Assembly (NCBI RefSeq): GCF_001886185.1
Contig: NZ_JXLA01000018.1
Span: forward strand, 1 to 64,000
Origin: Enterococcus raffinosus
GTDB lineage: Bacteria; Bacillota; Bacilli; Lactobacillales; Enterococcaceae
DNA length: 64,000 nucleotides
Reading direction: 5' to 3'
Of the stretch, positions 54,132 to 62,674 are shown piece by piece; positions within the stretch are counted from its first letter, which is position 1; each line of letters opens with the position of its first letter. Position numbers and translations under genes: made by a program. Under the pieces are notes generated by a model, which was not told the DNA's origin, did no database searches, and was given only the letters and a program-made list of their open reading frames with translations.

Positions 54132-54864
54132 TTTTTTTGTTTTCAATATCCAAATTTGAGGTTGATTGAGAAAAAATATTTTTTTTATTCAAAATAAACC
54201 TCAGTTGTTTACTATTTGAAAGGGGAATAGGTAATTCAACAAGCAACTGTTTATAATCTAGTCGGTAGTCTATTATCTGTGCTTTCTTTCTTAGCTCATG
54301 ACGACAAGCGTGATCCTGAGGTACGCCTAACTGTAGTAGCAAATTCTGAGCAATCTTTAATTCATCTTTTGCTACAATATTTCCCAAATCAGTATGAATC
54401 ACGATACCATCTGGATTGGTGGGCGCCGTTTGTAAATATTTGGCTTTAAGATTCGGCAAAAATGCCTGCCTTTGATTGGAAATAAGAATCTGTCCAATCA
54501 AAGTTGTTGGAATTTGAATGATGGATAGTCCGCCGCTATAAGTTGAAGCTACGTATCCACTAAGCTGACAAAGTGCTTCGTCACCTAATCCGATTATTCC
54601 ATCTGCTTCAGTCATGTTTTGCTCTGTCAGAAAGTCATAAACTAGATTTGCAGTATCGGAGGTATAAATCACTTCGTTTAAAATACATGAATGAACGTCA
54701 AAACCAAAAATGGTTAAGTATTGGAGAATTTCTGAGCCATAAGTATCGAATGCTTTCTGGTCGCATAGGAGTACAATTTTTTTATTTGTCCATAAAGAAG
54801 CAGTGTAACTACCGATTGATTGAATAGCGTCTGGTTTCATCATAATTTTTGATCCATTGTTCAT
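54118..54864 (-). CDS. Degenerate 3-dehydroquinate synthase (AroB)-like protein
   Basis: A 248-residue protein, about 100 shorter than AroB. Homology is visible around the NAD-binding core: KIVLLCDQKAFDTYGSEIL, then DGIIGLGDEALCQLSGYVASTYSGGLSIIQIPTTLIGQ, which parallels the AroB segment GGGVxGDLAGFVAxTYxRGixxxxxPTTLLAQ. The next AroB motif DSSVGGKT is replaced by ILISNQRQAF, and the zinc-ligand region is missing. It is thus probably not a dehydroquinate synthase; a regulatory or otherwise diverged role is possible. The upstream leader has a Phe/Tyr-rich peptide and two terminators, which suggests aromatic amino acid control. ATG 54864 follows GGAGGAA. Confidence 0.7.
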   Translation of the reverse strand: MNNGSKIMMKPDAIQSIGSYTASLWTNKKIVLLCDQKAFDTYGSEILQYLTIFGFDVHSCILNEVIYTSDTANLVYDFLTEQNMTEADGIIGLGDEALCQLSGYVASTYSGGLSIIQIPTTLIGQILISNQRQAFLPNLKAKYLQTAPTNPDGIVIHTDLGNIVAKDELKIAQNLLLQLGVPQDHACRHELRKKAQIIDYRLDYKQLLVELPIPLSNSKQLRFILNKKNIFSQSTSNLDIENKKRKRV

Positions 54865-54901
54865 AATAATTCCTCCAATATTGGTTTTTGACGAGCAATG
54901 C

Positions 54902-54945
54902 AAAAAGAAAAGCTCATTATAGATTTGAAAATCTACAATGAGCTT
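54902..54945 (-). terminator. Leader terminator 2 of the AroB-like gene
   Basis: On the minus strand AAGCTCATTGTAGATTT pairs with AAATCTATAATGAGCTT (54910-54945, one mismatch), followed by TTCTTTTTG. It lies between the leader peptide and the gene, about 45 bases before the gene start, so transcription must pass it. Confidence 0.8.
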
Positions 54946-54950
54946 CTTGA

Positions 54951-54989
54951 AAAAAATAAAAAGCCACAATAGATTTTCATCTATGCGGC
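54951..54989 (-). terminator. Leader terminator 1 (attenuator) of the AroB-like gene
   Basis: On the minus strand GCCGCATAGAT (54989-54979) pairs with ATCTATTGTGGC (54974-54963) with a small internal loop, followed by TTTTTATTTTTTT. The left arm can instead pair with ATCTATGATGGC (55025-55014) just upstream, giving a mutually exclusive antiterminator-like helix. Confidence 0.75.
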
Positions 54990-55066
54990 AATAAGTCAGC
55001 GTTAAAAGCATTAGCCATCATAGATACAAACAAGGACGTCTGTATCCATGAAAAATGAATACAAAC

Positions 55067-55123
55067 TTATCTAAAATAGCTAAAGTAAAAATTATTCAGT
55101 TGTGCAGAAAGTAATTGAGTCAT
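55067..55123 (-). CDS. Predicted leader peptide rich in Phe and Tyr
   Basis: An 18-codon frame starts about 35 bases after the predicted transcription start: MTQLLSAQLNNFYFSYFR. Five of its last seven residues are Phe or Tyr (F-Y-F-S-Y-F-R), as in attenuator leader peptides for aromatic amino acid genes. The ribosome site is weak (GGGGCG). It is followed by alternative hairpins and two terminators before the AroB-like gene. It is too short for ordinary gene calling. Confidence 0.6.
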   Translation of the reverse strand: MTQLLSAQLNNFYFSYFR

Positions 55124-55162
55124 AATAAACGCCCCAAACTGATTTAATTTATGTTGTGACTT

Positions 55163-55191
55163 ATTCTAGACAGATTGTTCGGGCTTGTCAA
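55163..55191 (-). promoter_or_regulatory. Promoter of the leader peptide and AroB-like gene
   Basis: On the minus strand TTGACA (55191-55186) and TAGAAT (55168-55163) are separated by exactly 17 bases. It is one of the best sigma-A matches in the window and lies just behind the mprF terminator. Confidence 0.85.
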
Positions 55192-55193
55192 GA

Positions 55194-55222
55194 CAAAAAA
55201 GCAACTTCATTTACGAAGTTGC
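55194..55222 (-). terminator. Terminator after mprF
   Basis: GCAACTTC and GAAGTTGC (55201-55208 and 55215-55222) form a perfect stem; on the minus strand it is followed by TTTTTTG. Confidence 0.88.
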
Positions 55223-57801
55223 TAATCTCTGAGAATAAAACGGCGCAAACCGCGATATTTTTTTTCTTCCTGAACAGGTGCGTTATCAGTAATAAGTAAC
55301 GCTATCATCACGTATCCAATCCAACTATCTCGCGAATATAAGACATATTCTGGCAACCATTTATTCGCATACTTATCTTTATATTCCTTTAAGCCGCCAA
55401 AAGAATAAAAACGAGAACCAAAATTGTAAACTAAGTAAGCGATTCGCTCTTGAGTAAAACTTTTTCTTGAGGTTCCCACATTGGCCAAAGGCGCCATTCC
55501 CAGGTCGAAATATTCGATCCCCATTTCATCACGCATATATTGAAATAAATTGATGAAAAGAAAATCCATGGTTCCTCCGGGAGCTTTTTCAGGGCTGTGA
55601 CGCATCAAATCAATGGTTCCGATATTCTTGGTATAAGTCGGCATAAAGTTCGCGAAAGCGACAATTTCTTGCTCAGTGTTTTTAATTACTGCGATTGGCG
55701 CACGTTGTAAGTAATCTTCTGAAAAGAATCCGAGAGAAAAGCCCTTTTCCTTTCGTCCATTTAACCATTCATCTGAGACGGATCGTAACTGTTTGATTAT
55801 TTCATTTGTGAAAGGAGGATGGATCACATCGAATTGATAGCCTTCTTTAATAACTTTGTTGAAACTTGAGCGCTGTCCCTTCATTTTCTTTCCACTTAAA
55901 GTAAAGTCTGGTAAATAAACATGTGCTCGCTCGCCGAATTTGATAAAATCATAGCCAAACTCATGAAGGATCATAACCATCTCTTCGCTATTTTCATAAA
56001 AAACCGGCAAGTAGTTATAACGATCTACTTCATTGATCAGAGCTTCAGTAGCAGCTTCGAAATCGCTTGTTTTTCCAGAGGGATCTCCCATTATTAAGAT
56101 TTTGTTGTTAAAAGTTGATAGCTGGAAGAAAACAGTATCTTCCTCGCCATTATTGTAATAAAACACTTTTTTATCTTTAAGAAAAACGAGTTGACTATCT
56201 GGATTTCCACCGTAGGTTTCCAAAATATGTTGGACCCGTTGTTCATCTAATGGTTCGCCAATTTGTCTTCGTTTGTTTTTTAAAAAACGAATCAGTAACA
56301 AAATAATGAAGGCGACAATTAAAATTGCAACAAAGCCTACACCCCATATTCGTTCACTAGGAAATAGGAAGAATTCCGGCAACCGATGACGATGATGGAT
56401 TTTAGGGCTGTTGTAAACACCGATAATGATGTATAAAATCGTTAACCCGCCCATGATGATGCCATCAATCGTTATCCATTCGGCAGAATAAACCAGTTGT
56501 TCTCTAAATAGCTCATTCTTAGAGAAAATAACAAATAACAAAAGCAAGGCGAGAAAAATACCAGTTGAAATACGAAATCCAGCTAATAACGAGTAAAGAA
56601 AGGTTAACGTAACAATTATAATCGTAGGAATATACGCACGCTTAACTCGTGCTGAAATTCCTCTACCTAAAACAATTAATAAAAAGCCCAATAAAATTGC
56701 TGGGAAAACGACGATTACCCGAGAGTGGATCGGATTTAATCGTTGCAGAAAAGGCAATCGAATGAATGCTTCGGGAATCGTAGCCGATAGAACTAACATA
56801 ATTCCTGTGAAATAAAGAAGAAAACCTTCCAGTTTATGTGCCAATTCTTTTAGTAAACTAACAGGAATGCCTTTGTATCGCGTATTGATTGTTGTGCCTA
56901 AGTTTTTGAAAAATAATATTAACCCAATCGCAAAAGGTACTAAGTAGTAGAATAACCGAAATAATAAAAGCCAAGCAAAGACAGTTTCTCTTGGAGTGCC
57001 TAGAGCAGAAAGGCCGATGATCATCATTAAATCAAAGCTGCCGAGTTCTCCAGGGATCATAGAGACAATTCCAATTACTGTAGCAGCAATAAACAAAGGG
57101 ACAACATCACGAATACTAACTTCTATGCCCATTAAGAGACCTGTAGAAATAAAACTGACGAGGACACCAGTCCATTCTAAAAAGGATGTCCCGATCAATT
57201 CTAAACGATGGGAGTTCTTCAGATCCCCTAAATATTCTCCTTTACCAAAAATACTAAGACAGAAGACAATTGGGAAATATAATCCGCCCCCGATCAACCA
57301 AATCCAATATTGACGCAAATATTGATTGTGATCATCAAACATAACAAGGAAAAAAGAGAGCAAGGCATAGATAGACAATCCAGACATAGTAAAAACTAAA
57401 ATTTTGGACAGAGCCTGTACTACTTTTTTTCCTGAAGTTTTTTTGCCATAAAATTCAGATCGCAAGCCAGCGCTAACAAAACCACCAAAACCTGCAATAT
57501 TGTTTAAGGTATTCACCAACCAACTTGTTTCAAAAACATAAAGTTTTTTTGGTTTTTGTCCTAAAATATTATTCAAGGTAAAATCATAGCCGATCATCGG
57601 AATGACTGAAACTAAACCAATCAGTGCCATGAATAGGATATTCCAAGGACTGATTGTGCTAAAGATAGTCGATAGTCGAGAAAAAGAAATGTTCTTCACG
57701 ATGTTTGATAATTCGAATATGACAATAATAATGACTGAAATTAAAAAAATTAATTTTAGCTTGCTTAAATGTGCTTTGAACCATTCTGCTAAAGTTTTCA
57801 C
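55222..57801 (-). CDS. mprF: Phosphatidylglycerol lysyltransferase/flippase
   Basis: An 859-residue protein. The N-terminal about 500 residues form many membrane helices (flippase domain), containing FGGFVSAGLRSEFYG and MIPGELGSFDLMMIIGLSALG. The C-terminal about 330 residues are the cytosolic aminoacyl-tRNA-dependent transferase domain (GQRSSFNKVIKEGY in the form KGQRSSFN, FANFMPTY, MDFLFINLFQYMRDEMGIEYFDLGMAPLANVG). It makes lysyl-phosphatidylglycerol, lowering negative surface charge and giving resistance to cationic peptides. GTG 57801 follows AAGGAG. It lies 4 bases after the hydrolase gene. Confidence 0.93.
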   Translation of the reverse strand: MKTLAEWFKAHLSKLKLIFLISVIIIVIFELSNIVKNISFSRLSTIFSTISPWNILFMALIGLVSVIPMIGYDFTLNNILGQKPKKLYVFETSWLVNTLNNIAGFGGFVSAGLRSEFYGKKTSGKKVVQALSKILVFTMSGLSIYALLSFFLVMFDDHNQYLRQYWIWLIGGGLYFPIVFCLSIFGKGEYLGDLKNSHRLELIGTSFLEWTGVLVSFISTGLLMGIEVSIRDVVPLFIAATVIGIVSMIPGELGSFDLMMIIGLSALGTPRETVFAWLLLFRLFYYLVPFAIGLILFFKNLGTTINTRYKGIPVSLLKELAHKLEGFLLYFTGIMLVLSATIPEAFIRLPFLQRLNPIHSRVIVVFPAILLGFLLIVLGRGISARVKRAYIPTIIIVTLTFLYSLLAGFRISTGIFLALLLLFVIFSKNELFREQLVYSAEWITIDGIIMGGLTILYIIIGVYNSPKIHHRHRLPEFFLFPSERIWGVGFVAILIVAFIILLLIRFLKNKRRQIGEPLDEQRVQHILETYGGNPDSQLVFLKDKKVFYYNNGEEDTVFFQLSTFNNKILIMGDPSGKTSDFEAATEALINEVDRYNYLPVFYENSEEMVMILHEFGYDFIKFGERAHVYLPDFTLSGKKMKGQRSSFNKVIKEGYQFDVIHPPFTNEIIKQLRSVSDEWLNGRKEKGFSLGFFSEDYLQRAPIAVIKNTEQEIVAFANFMPTYTKNIGTIDLMRHSPEKAPGGTMDFLFINLFQYMRDEMGIEYFDLGMAPLANVGTSRKSFTQERIAYLVYNFGSRFYSFGGLKEYKDKYANKWLPEYVLYSRDSWIGYVMIALLITDNAPVQEEKKYRGLRRFILRD

Positions 57802-57805
57802 CAAA

Positions 57806-58528
57806 TTACTCCTTTTCAATTAAAAATTGTAAGACTTCTTGGTTGAAGCGTTTTGGATTTCTGCGGGCAAACATATGACCTTGTCCTGAGACGATGGCGA
57901 AATTTGCATTAGGGATTGAACGAGCAAGATACATTGAGTGCTGTGTCTTAATGGAGTCATGCTTTCCAACTATTACTAACGTTGGAGCTACGATCTGGTT
58001 TAAATCTTCCGTTGACAATCCAATATCACGAAAAAGCAACCGCAATATTGGAAGGAAATTCCGCATCCCAGTATCAACAAATGCGCCAACCCAAACAATA
58101 GCATACTGCACATAGCTAAGAAGATGAGGGATCATCCGAACGCCATTCGGAGTAGTATTGCCTGCATTTAAAACCAAATGATTAACCTTATTAGGATAAA
58201 GCCGTGCAAAAACCATAGCTAAATTAGCGCCATCACTAAACCCTAATAAATCTGCGTGTTCAATATTTTCTTGCTTCATGATAGTAGCTAAATCTTCTGC
58301 CATCAATTGAAAGCTTGTTTCTTTCTGTGTGTTGGTCGAACGTCCATGTCCGCGGCTGTCAACGACATACACATTAAAATGTTTGCTGAAACTATTTAAC
58401 TGTTTCGAAAAGTATCTACCGCTTCCACCATTACCATGCAGCAAAAACAGTGCTGGGCCTTGCCCATATTTTTCATAATAAATTTCTGTTCCATCACTCA
58501 TTTGAGCGATTTTTTTTTCATTTTTCAC
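57806..58528 (-). CDS. Alpha/beta hydrolase
   Basis: A 240-residue alpha/beta hydrolase. The oxyanion region is FLLHGNGGSGRYF, the nucleophile elbow is LLGFSDGANLA (Ser in GFSDG) and the catalytic His is in VSGQGHMFARRNP, with Asp in VGKHDSIK. The substrate is unknown. GTG 58528 is preferred since TAGGTGATG precedes it. It is the first gene of a unit with mprF, so a link to lipid metabolism is possible, though not shown. Confidence 0.82.
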   Translation of the reverse strand: MKNEKKIAQMSDGTEIYYEKYGQGPALFLLHGNGGSGRYFSKQLNSFSKHFNVYVVDSRGHGRSTNTQKETSFQLMAEDLATIMKQENIEHADLLGFSDGANLAMVFARLYPNKVNHLVLNAGNTTPNGVRMIPHLLSYVQYAIVWVGAFVDTGMRNFLPILRLLFRDIGLSTEDLNQIVAPTLVIVGKHDSIKTQHSMYLARSIPNANFAIVSGQGHMFARRNPKRFNQEVLQFLIEKE

Positions 58529-58711
58529 AACATCACCTACCAAGATTAAGTATACCGATTTTTTCGACTCTTGCACATTAATTTAATTGTAAGACCAAAC
58601 GAAATCTTTAGAATGATTAATTAAATATAAAGCTGTGAAATTATGCTTTTAAAAGTTAAGTAAATTCTTGTAGTATGGATAAAGAAAAAAGAAGATAGTT
58701 GGGCAGATTTT

Positions 58712-59347
58712 ATGTTGAAAATAATTGGAAAATTTTTAAAAATAATTATTACGCTTGCAATCTTGCTAACGGTTATAATAGGCGGGATTTTTGCAGTTCG
58801 TACATATAAGAATACTAAAACAGTGAATAGTTATCGAAACCAGGTACAGACGTTGGCTGATCAGGAAGGTGTCGGGGAATATACCGATGTTATTTTAGCT
58901 ATTATGTATACGGAGTCAAAAGGAAAAGGTACGGACTTAATGCAAAGCTCTGAGAGTGCTTATGGCAGCCGCGGTAAGATTATCAGTCAACAAGAAAGTA
59001 TTGAGAGTGGTGTTAAGCATTTTGCCGAGAGCTATAAACAGACTAAAGCAGCTGGTTGTGATCTTGAAACTGCTATTCAAGCATATAACTTTGGCACAAA
59101 GTATATTCAATACGTGCAAGATCATGGAGGAAAAAATAGTGTAGAGTTAGCAGAAGAATACTCCCGCGATATTTTGTCACCAGGCTATGGAAATGATCAG
59201 CAACATACTTATCGTTATATGCAGATGCAGTCAGTTTTATACAACGGTGGTTATTTATACCAAAATGGCGGCAATATGTTTTATGCTGAAATTGTCCAAA
59301 TGAACAAGCGGTTCATTACATTATTTCAAAGGTTTCAAAATGGTTAA
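58712..59347 (+). CDS. Membrane-anchored lysozyme-like (CwlT/Pvaa-type) murein hydrolase
   Basis: A 211-residue protein with an N-terminal membrane anchor (about 8-28) and a lysozyme-like domain: ILAIMYTESKGKGTDLMQSSES holds the likely catalytic Glu, followed by YGSRGKIISQQESIESGVKHFAE, AIQAYNFGTKYIQYV and YGNDQQHTYRYMQ. These are features of the CwlT N-terminal/Pvaa bacteriophage-type lysozyme family, which cut peptidoglycan. It is monocistronic. Confidence 0.88.
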   Translation: MLKIIGKFLKIIITLAILLTVIIGGIFAVRTYKNTKTVNSYRNQVQTLADQEGVGEYTDVILAIMYTESKGKGTDLMQSSESAYGSRGKIISQQESIESGVKHFAESYKQTKAAGCDLETAIQAYNFGTKYIQYVQDHGGKNSVELAEEYSRDILSPGYGNDQQHTYRYMQMQSVLYNGGYLYQNGGNMFYAEIVQMNKRFITLFQRFQNG

Positions 59348-59364
59348 AATAATGAGCAGAAAGC

Positions 59365-59392
59365 TTGTAATAATAAAGAAATATGCTAAAAT
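59365..59392 (+). promoter_or_regulatory. Promoter of dnaG-rpoD
   Basis: TTGTAA (59365-59370), a 16-base spacer and TAAAAT (59387-59392) preceded by TGC, which forms an extended -10. It is the only good promoter before dnaG. Confidence 0.6.
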
Positions 59393-59414
59393 GGTAGACG
59401 TATAAGTTTGTCAA

Positions 59415-59456
59415 AAAAAATCGCGCTGATCGGAAGATGAATTGGGGCGATTTTTT
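59415..59456 (+). other. Hairpin with T-run in the dnaG leader
   Basis: AAAAAATCGC (59415-59424) pairs perfectly with GCGATTTTTT (59447-59456) with a 22-base loop. The T-run is inside the right arm. It lies between the promoter and the dnaG start, so it may be an attenuator or a leftover terminator. Confidence 0.55.
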
Positions 59457-59500
59457 ACGGCTGTTATCATATTTTTTTGGGAATTGGGGTGAGAGTTTTG

Positions 59501-61318
59501 GTGCAGAGAATTCCCCAACAAGTTATTGATGAGGTTCGTGAAAAAACAAATATTGTTGAAGTTATCGGACAATATGTCCAGTTGAAAAAATCTGGTAAAA
59601 ATTATTTAGGATTGTGTCCATTTCACGAAGAGAAGACCCCATCGTTTTCAGTTGCAGAAGACAAGCAGATTTTTCATTGTTTTGGTTGTGGAAAGGGAGG
59701 CAATGTCTATACATTTTTACAAGAGCTAGAGGGGATTAGTTTTCCAGAAGCGGTAAAAAAGGTTGCTGATATAGAGCAAATTCCTTTAGCTATCGAAATC
59801 TCCAGTGAGCCTATCAGTCAAACTTCAACGGGACAGCAGCAATTAATCGCTTTGCATGAGCGGACGCGTGATTTGTATCATCATCTCTTAGTGAACACAA
59901 AAGTTGGAGAAACGGCATTAGAGTATCTTCACGAACGTGGATTAAGCGATGAATTGATCAATGAATTTAAAATTGGTTTTGCTCCTAATCAGAGAGAATT
60001 TTTAGTTCAGGTAGCTAAGCAAGATAAAGTGACTGCTGATTTAATGGAACGTAGCGGGTTATTTATTCGACGTGAAGATGGCAGCTTTAGTGATCGATTT
60101 TACCATCGAGTCATGTTTCCCTTGAATGATTTTCGTGGAAAGCCAATTGGGTTTTCGGGTCGTTTACTAAAAACAGAAGATTTTCCTGGCGATGATCAAC
60201 CAAAATATTTGAATTCGCCTGAGACTGAGTTATTCAACAAGCGACAGGTTCTTTTCAATTTTGACAAAGCACGGAATGAAATACGGAAACAAGGCGAAGC
60301 AATTTTGTTTGAAGGCTTTATGGATGTATTGGCTGCATGGCAGGCAGATATTAAGATTGGCTTAGCTTCGATGGGAACTAGTTTGACAGAGCAGCAAATA
60401 GCAGCGATTGAACGGATTACCGGTCAAGTCGTAATTGCTTATGACGGTGATGATCCTGGACAAGCTGCTACTGATCGTGCACTGACTATTTTAGATGCAC
60501 ACAGTCGACTAAACCTGGTCACTGTTACGGTTCCTGAAAAACTTGATCCTGACGAATATTTGCGAAAATACGGTGTAACTGAATTGCAGAATTTATTGCA
60601 GCACGGTCGTCAAACACCTTTTGCATTCAAAATGCAGTATCGTAAAAAAGGATTGAATCTGGAGAACGAAGCAGACCGTCTAGGCTATATAGAGGTCGTA
60701 ATGCAAGATTTGGCAAAAGTACAATCGCCAGTTGAGCAGGACTTGTACTTAGGCCAATTAGCAAATGAGTTTCATTTAACAAGGGAAAGTTTGAAACAGC
60801 AGTTGCAGATGGTTCGTCAAACACAACGAACAGAAAGACGTCAACAACAATCGACATTTTCACAAGTACCTATCCAACCAATTAAAAAAGTACTAACTAA
60901 AGAGGAAAAAGCGGAACGAATGCTACTATATCGTAGTATGAATGAGCGTTCGATCCGAGAGCAATTGGTTCAAACAGATTTTCAATTCATTCATGATCAG
61001 TATCAAGAATTGCTTCTTTACTTAGATAGTTATATGATGGTTCATGGAAATTTTGTTTTAGCGGACTTCCTGAACTATTTAAAGGAGAATGAGATGAAGC
61101 AGTTAGCCATCGACATCTCTATGATATCCATGTCAGAAGATAGTAATGAACGAGAAATCTATGATTTGATGCAGGTTATCTCTAAGTCTGGCATTGCTGA
61201 AGAAATAAAACAACGACAAAAAGAGCAGCTCGAAGCCAGAAAAAACGGAAACCAGCAGCGGGAATTGGAATTGACCGTTCAGATTATTGAATTGACGAAA
61301 CGCTTGAAACAAGCCTAG
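59501..61318 (+). CDS. dnaG: DNA primase
   Basis: A 605-residue primase. The N-terminal CHC2 zinc finger has [13 protein letters not shown] and [10 protein letters not shown]; the TOPRIM domain has [15 protein letters not shown] and [14 protein letters not shown]; the C-terminal helicase-binding domain follows. It makes RNA primers for replication. GTG 59501 lies 9 bases after GGGGTGAG. The 22-base gap to rpoD supports an operon, the usual dnaG-rpoD order. Confidence 0.96.
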   Translation: MQRIPQQVIDEVREKTNIVEVIGQYVQLKKSGKNYLGLCPFHEEKTPSFSVAEDKQIFHCFGCGKGGNVYTFLQELEGISFPEAVKKVADIEQIPLAIEISSEPISQTSTGQQQLIALHERTRDLYHHLLVNTKVGETALEYLHERGLSDELINEFKIGFAPNQREFLVQVAKQDKVTADLMERSGLFIRREDGSFSDRFYHRVMFPLNDFRGKPIGFSGRLLKTEDFPGDDQPKYLNSPETELFNKRQVLFNFDKARNEIRKQGEAILFEGFMDVLAAWQADIKIGLASMGTSLTEQQIAAIERITGQVVIAYDGDDPGQAATDRALTILDAHSRLNLVTVTVPEKLDPDEYLRKYGVTELQNLLQHGRQTPFAFKMQYRKKGLNLENEADRLGYIEVVMQDLAKVQSPVEQDLYLGQLANEFHLTRESLKQQLQMVRQTQRTERRQQQSTFSQVPIQPIKKVLTKEEKAERMLLYRSMNERSIREQLVQTDFQFIHDQYQELLLYLDSYMMVHGNFVLADFLNYLKENEMKQLAIDISMISMSEDSNEREIYDLMQVISKSGIAEEIKQRQKEQLEARKNGNQQRELELTVQIIELTKRLKQA

Positions 61319-61340
61319 AAGTGAAAGGGGCATTTATTTT

Positions 61341-62450
61341 ATGGCAGATGTAAAAAACAAAAAAGAGTATGAAAAAGCTGTAGCGGCCTTCATCAAGGAA
61401 AAGAAACCAATGGGACAGGTTGTTTATGATGAGCTTACCAATCGTTTGGCGACTCCTTATGAATTAGGCGCAGATGCAATGGATGAGTTGATCCAAAAAG
61501 TCGAGGATGCGGGTGTCAGTGTCGTCGATGAAAATGGTGAACCTTCTAAAGCTAGTTTGAAACAAAATGAAGAAACTGCGAAAGCCGCACAAAAAGAAGA
61601 TTTATCGGCCCCAACTGGCGTTAAGATCAATGACCCAGTTCGTATGTATTTAAAAGAAATCGGACGAGTTTCATTACTAACTGCTGAAGAAGAAGTGGAA
61701 CTCGCTTTGCTTATTGAACAAGGTGATCAAGAAGCTAAACAACGTTTAGCTGAAGCAAACTTGCGTCTAGTTGTAAGTATCGCAAAGCGTTATGTTGGAC
61801 GCGGCATGCAATTCTTGGATTTGATTCAAGAAGGAAACATGGGTTTGATGAAAGCTGTTGAAAAATTTGATTATCGTAAAGGATTCAAGTTTTCAACCTA
61901 TGCAACATGGTGGATCCGTCAAGCAATCACTCGCGCCATCGCTGACCAAGCAAGGACGATTCGAATTCCAGTTCATATGGTCGAGACTATTAATAAATTG
62001 ATTCGCGTACAACGTCAATTACTACAAGATTTAGGACGCGAACCAACACCAGAGGAAATTGGTGCTGAAATGGACTTGCCGACAGAAAAAGTTCGTGAGA
62101 TTTTGAAGATTGCTCAAGAGCCCGTTTCTTTGGAAACGCCAATTGGTGAAGAGGACGATTCGCATTTAGGTGATTTCATTGAGGATCAAGAAGCGACGAG
62201 TCCTGCTGAACATGCTGCATCAGAAATGTTGAAAGAACAATTGGAAGATGTACTAGATACGTTGACTGATCGTGAAGAGAATGTTCTGCGCTTACGTTTT
62301 GGTTTAGATGATGGAAGAACCCGGACTTTGGAAGAGGTCGGCCGTGTTTTTGGTGTAACTCGTGAACGAATTCGTCAAATCGAGGCGAAGGCTTTACGTA
62401 AATTACGTCATCCTTCACGCTCTAAACAATTGAAAGACTTTTTAGAATAA
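61341..62450 (+). CDS. rpoD: RNA polymerase principal sigma factor
   Basis: A 369-residue group 1 sigma factor. Region 1.1 is at the N-terminus, region 1.2 has [25 protein letters not shown], region 2 has [46 protein letters not shown]-type core motifs, and region 4 ends with [22 protein letters not shown]. It recognises TTGACA/TATAAT promoters such as those noted here. A GAAAGGGG site precedes the ATG. Confidence 0.97.
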   Translation: MADVKNKKEYEKAVAAFIKEKKPMGQVVYDELTNRLATPYELGADAMDELIQKVEDAGVSVVDENGEPSKASLKQNEETAKAAQKEDLSAPTGVKINDPVRMYLKEIGRVSLLTAEEEVELALLIEQGDQEAKQRLAEANLRLVVSIAKRYVGRGMQFLDLIQEGNMGLMKAVEKFDYRKGFKFSTYATWWIRQAITRAIADQARTIRIPVHMVETINKLIRVQRQLLQDLGREPTPEEIGAEMDLPTEKVREILKIAQEPVSLETPIGEEDDSHLGDFIEDQEATSPAEHAASEMLKEQLEDVLDTLTDREENVLRLRFGLDDGRTRTLEEVGRVFGVTRERIRQIEAKALRKLRHPSRSKQLKDFLE

Positions 62451-62460
62451 TTTCAGACGC

Positions 62461-62492
62461 ACTCCTCAAGTATTACTTGAGGAGTATTTTAT
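62461..62492 (+). terminator. Terminator after rpoD
   Basis: ACTCCTCAAGT (62461-62471) pairs perfectly with ACTTGAGGAGT (62475-62485) around a three-base loop, followed by ATTTTATTT. Confidence 0.88.
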
Positions 62493-62674
62493 TTGCAATA
62501 CCATGGTAGTTGCACGAAATCCAAGTTATCAAGAAATCGGATGTTAATAAAGATAGGCGATCCAAACGAGCGTTGAAATTTATTATTTTTGATTAATTCA
62601 CTCGAAAATTGCTTGGAACATCCCTAAACATATGATAGATTAAAGCATATGATTGAAAAAAGGAGCCGATTTCA

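Noticed and set aside
54865-55011. N-terminal extension of the AroB-like protein
   Set aside because: It covers the two leader terminators; GGAGGAA before ATG 54864 marks the start.
55040-55200. T-box leader for the AroB-like gene
   Set aside because: No GGGUGGNACCGCG-type T-box sequence was found; a leader-peptide attenuator fits better.
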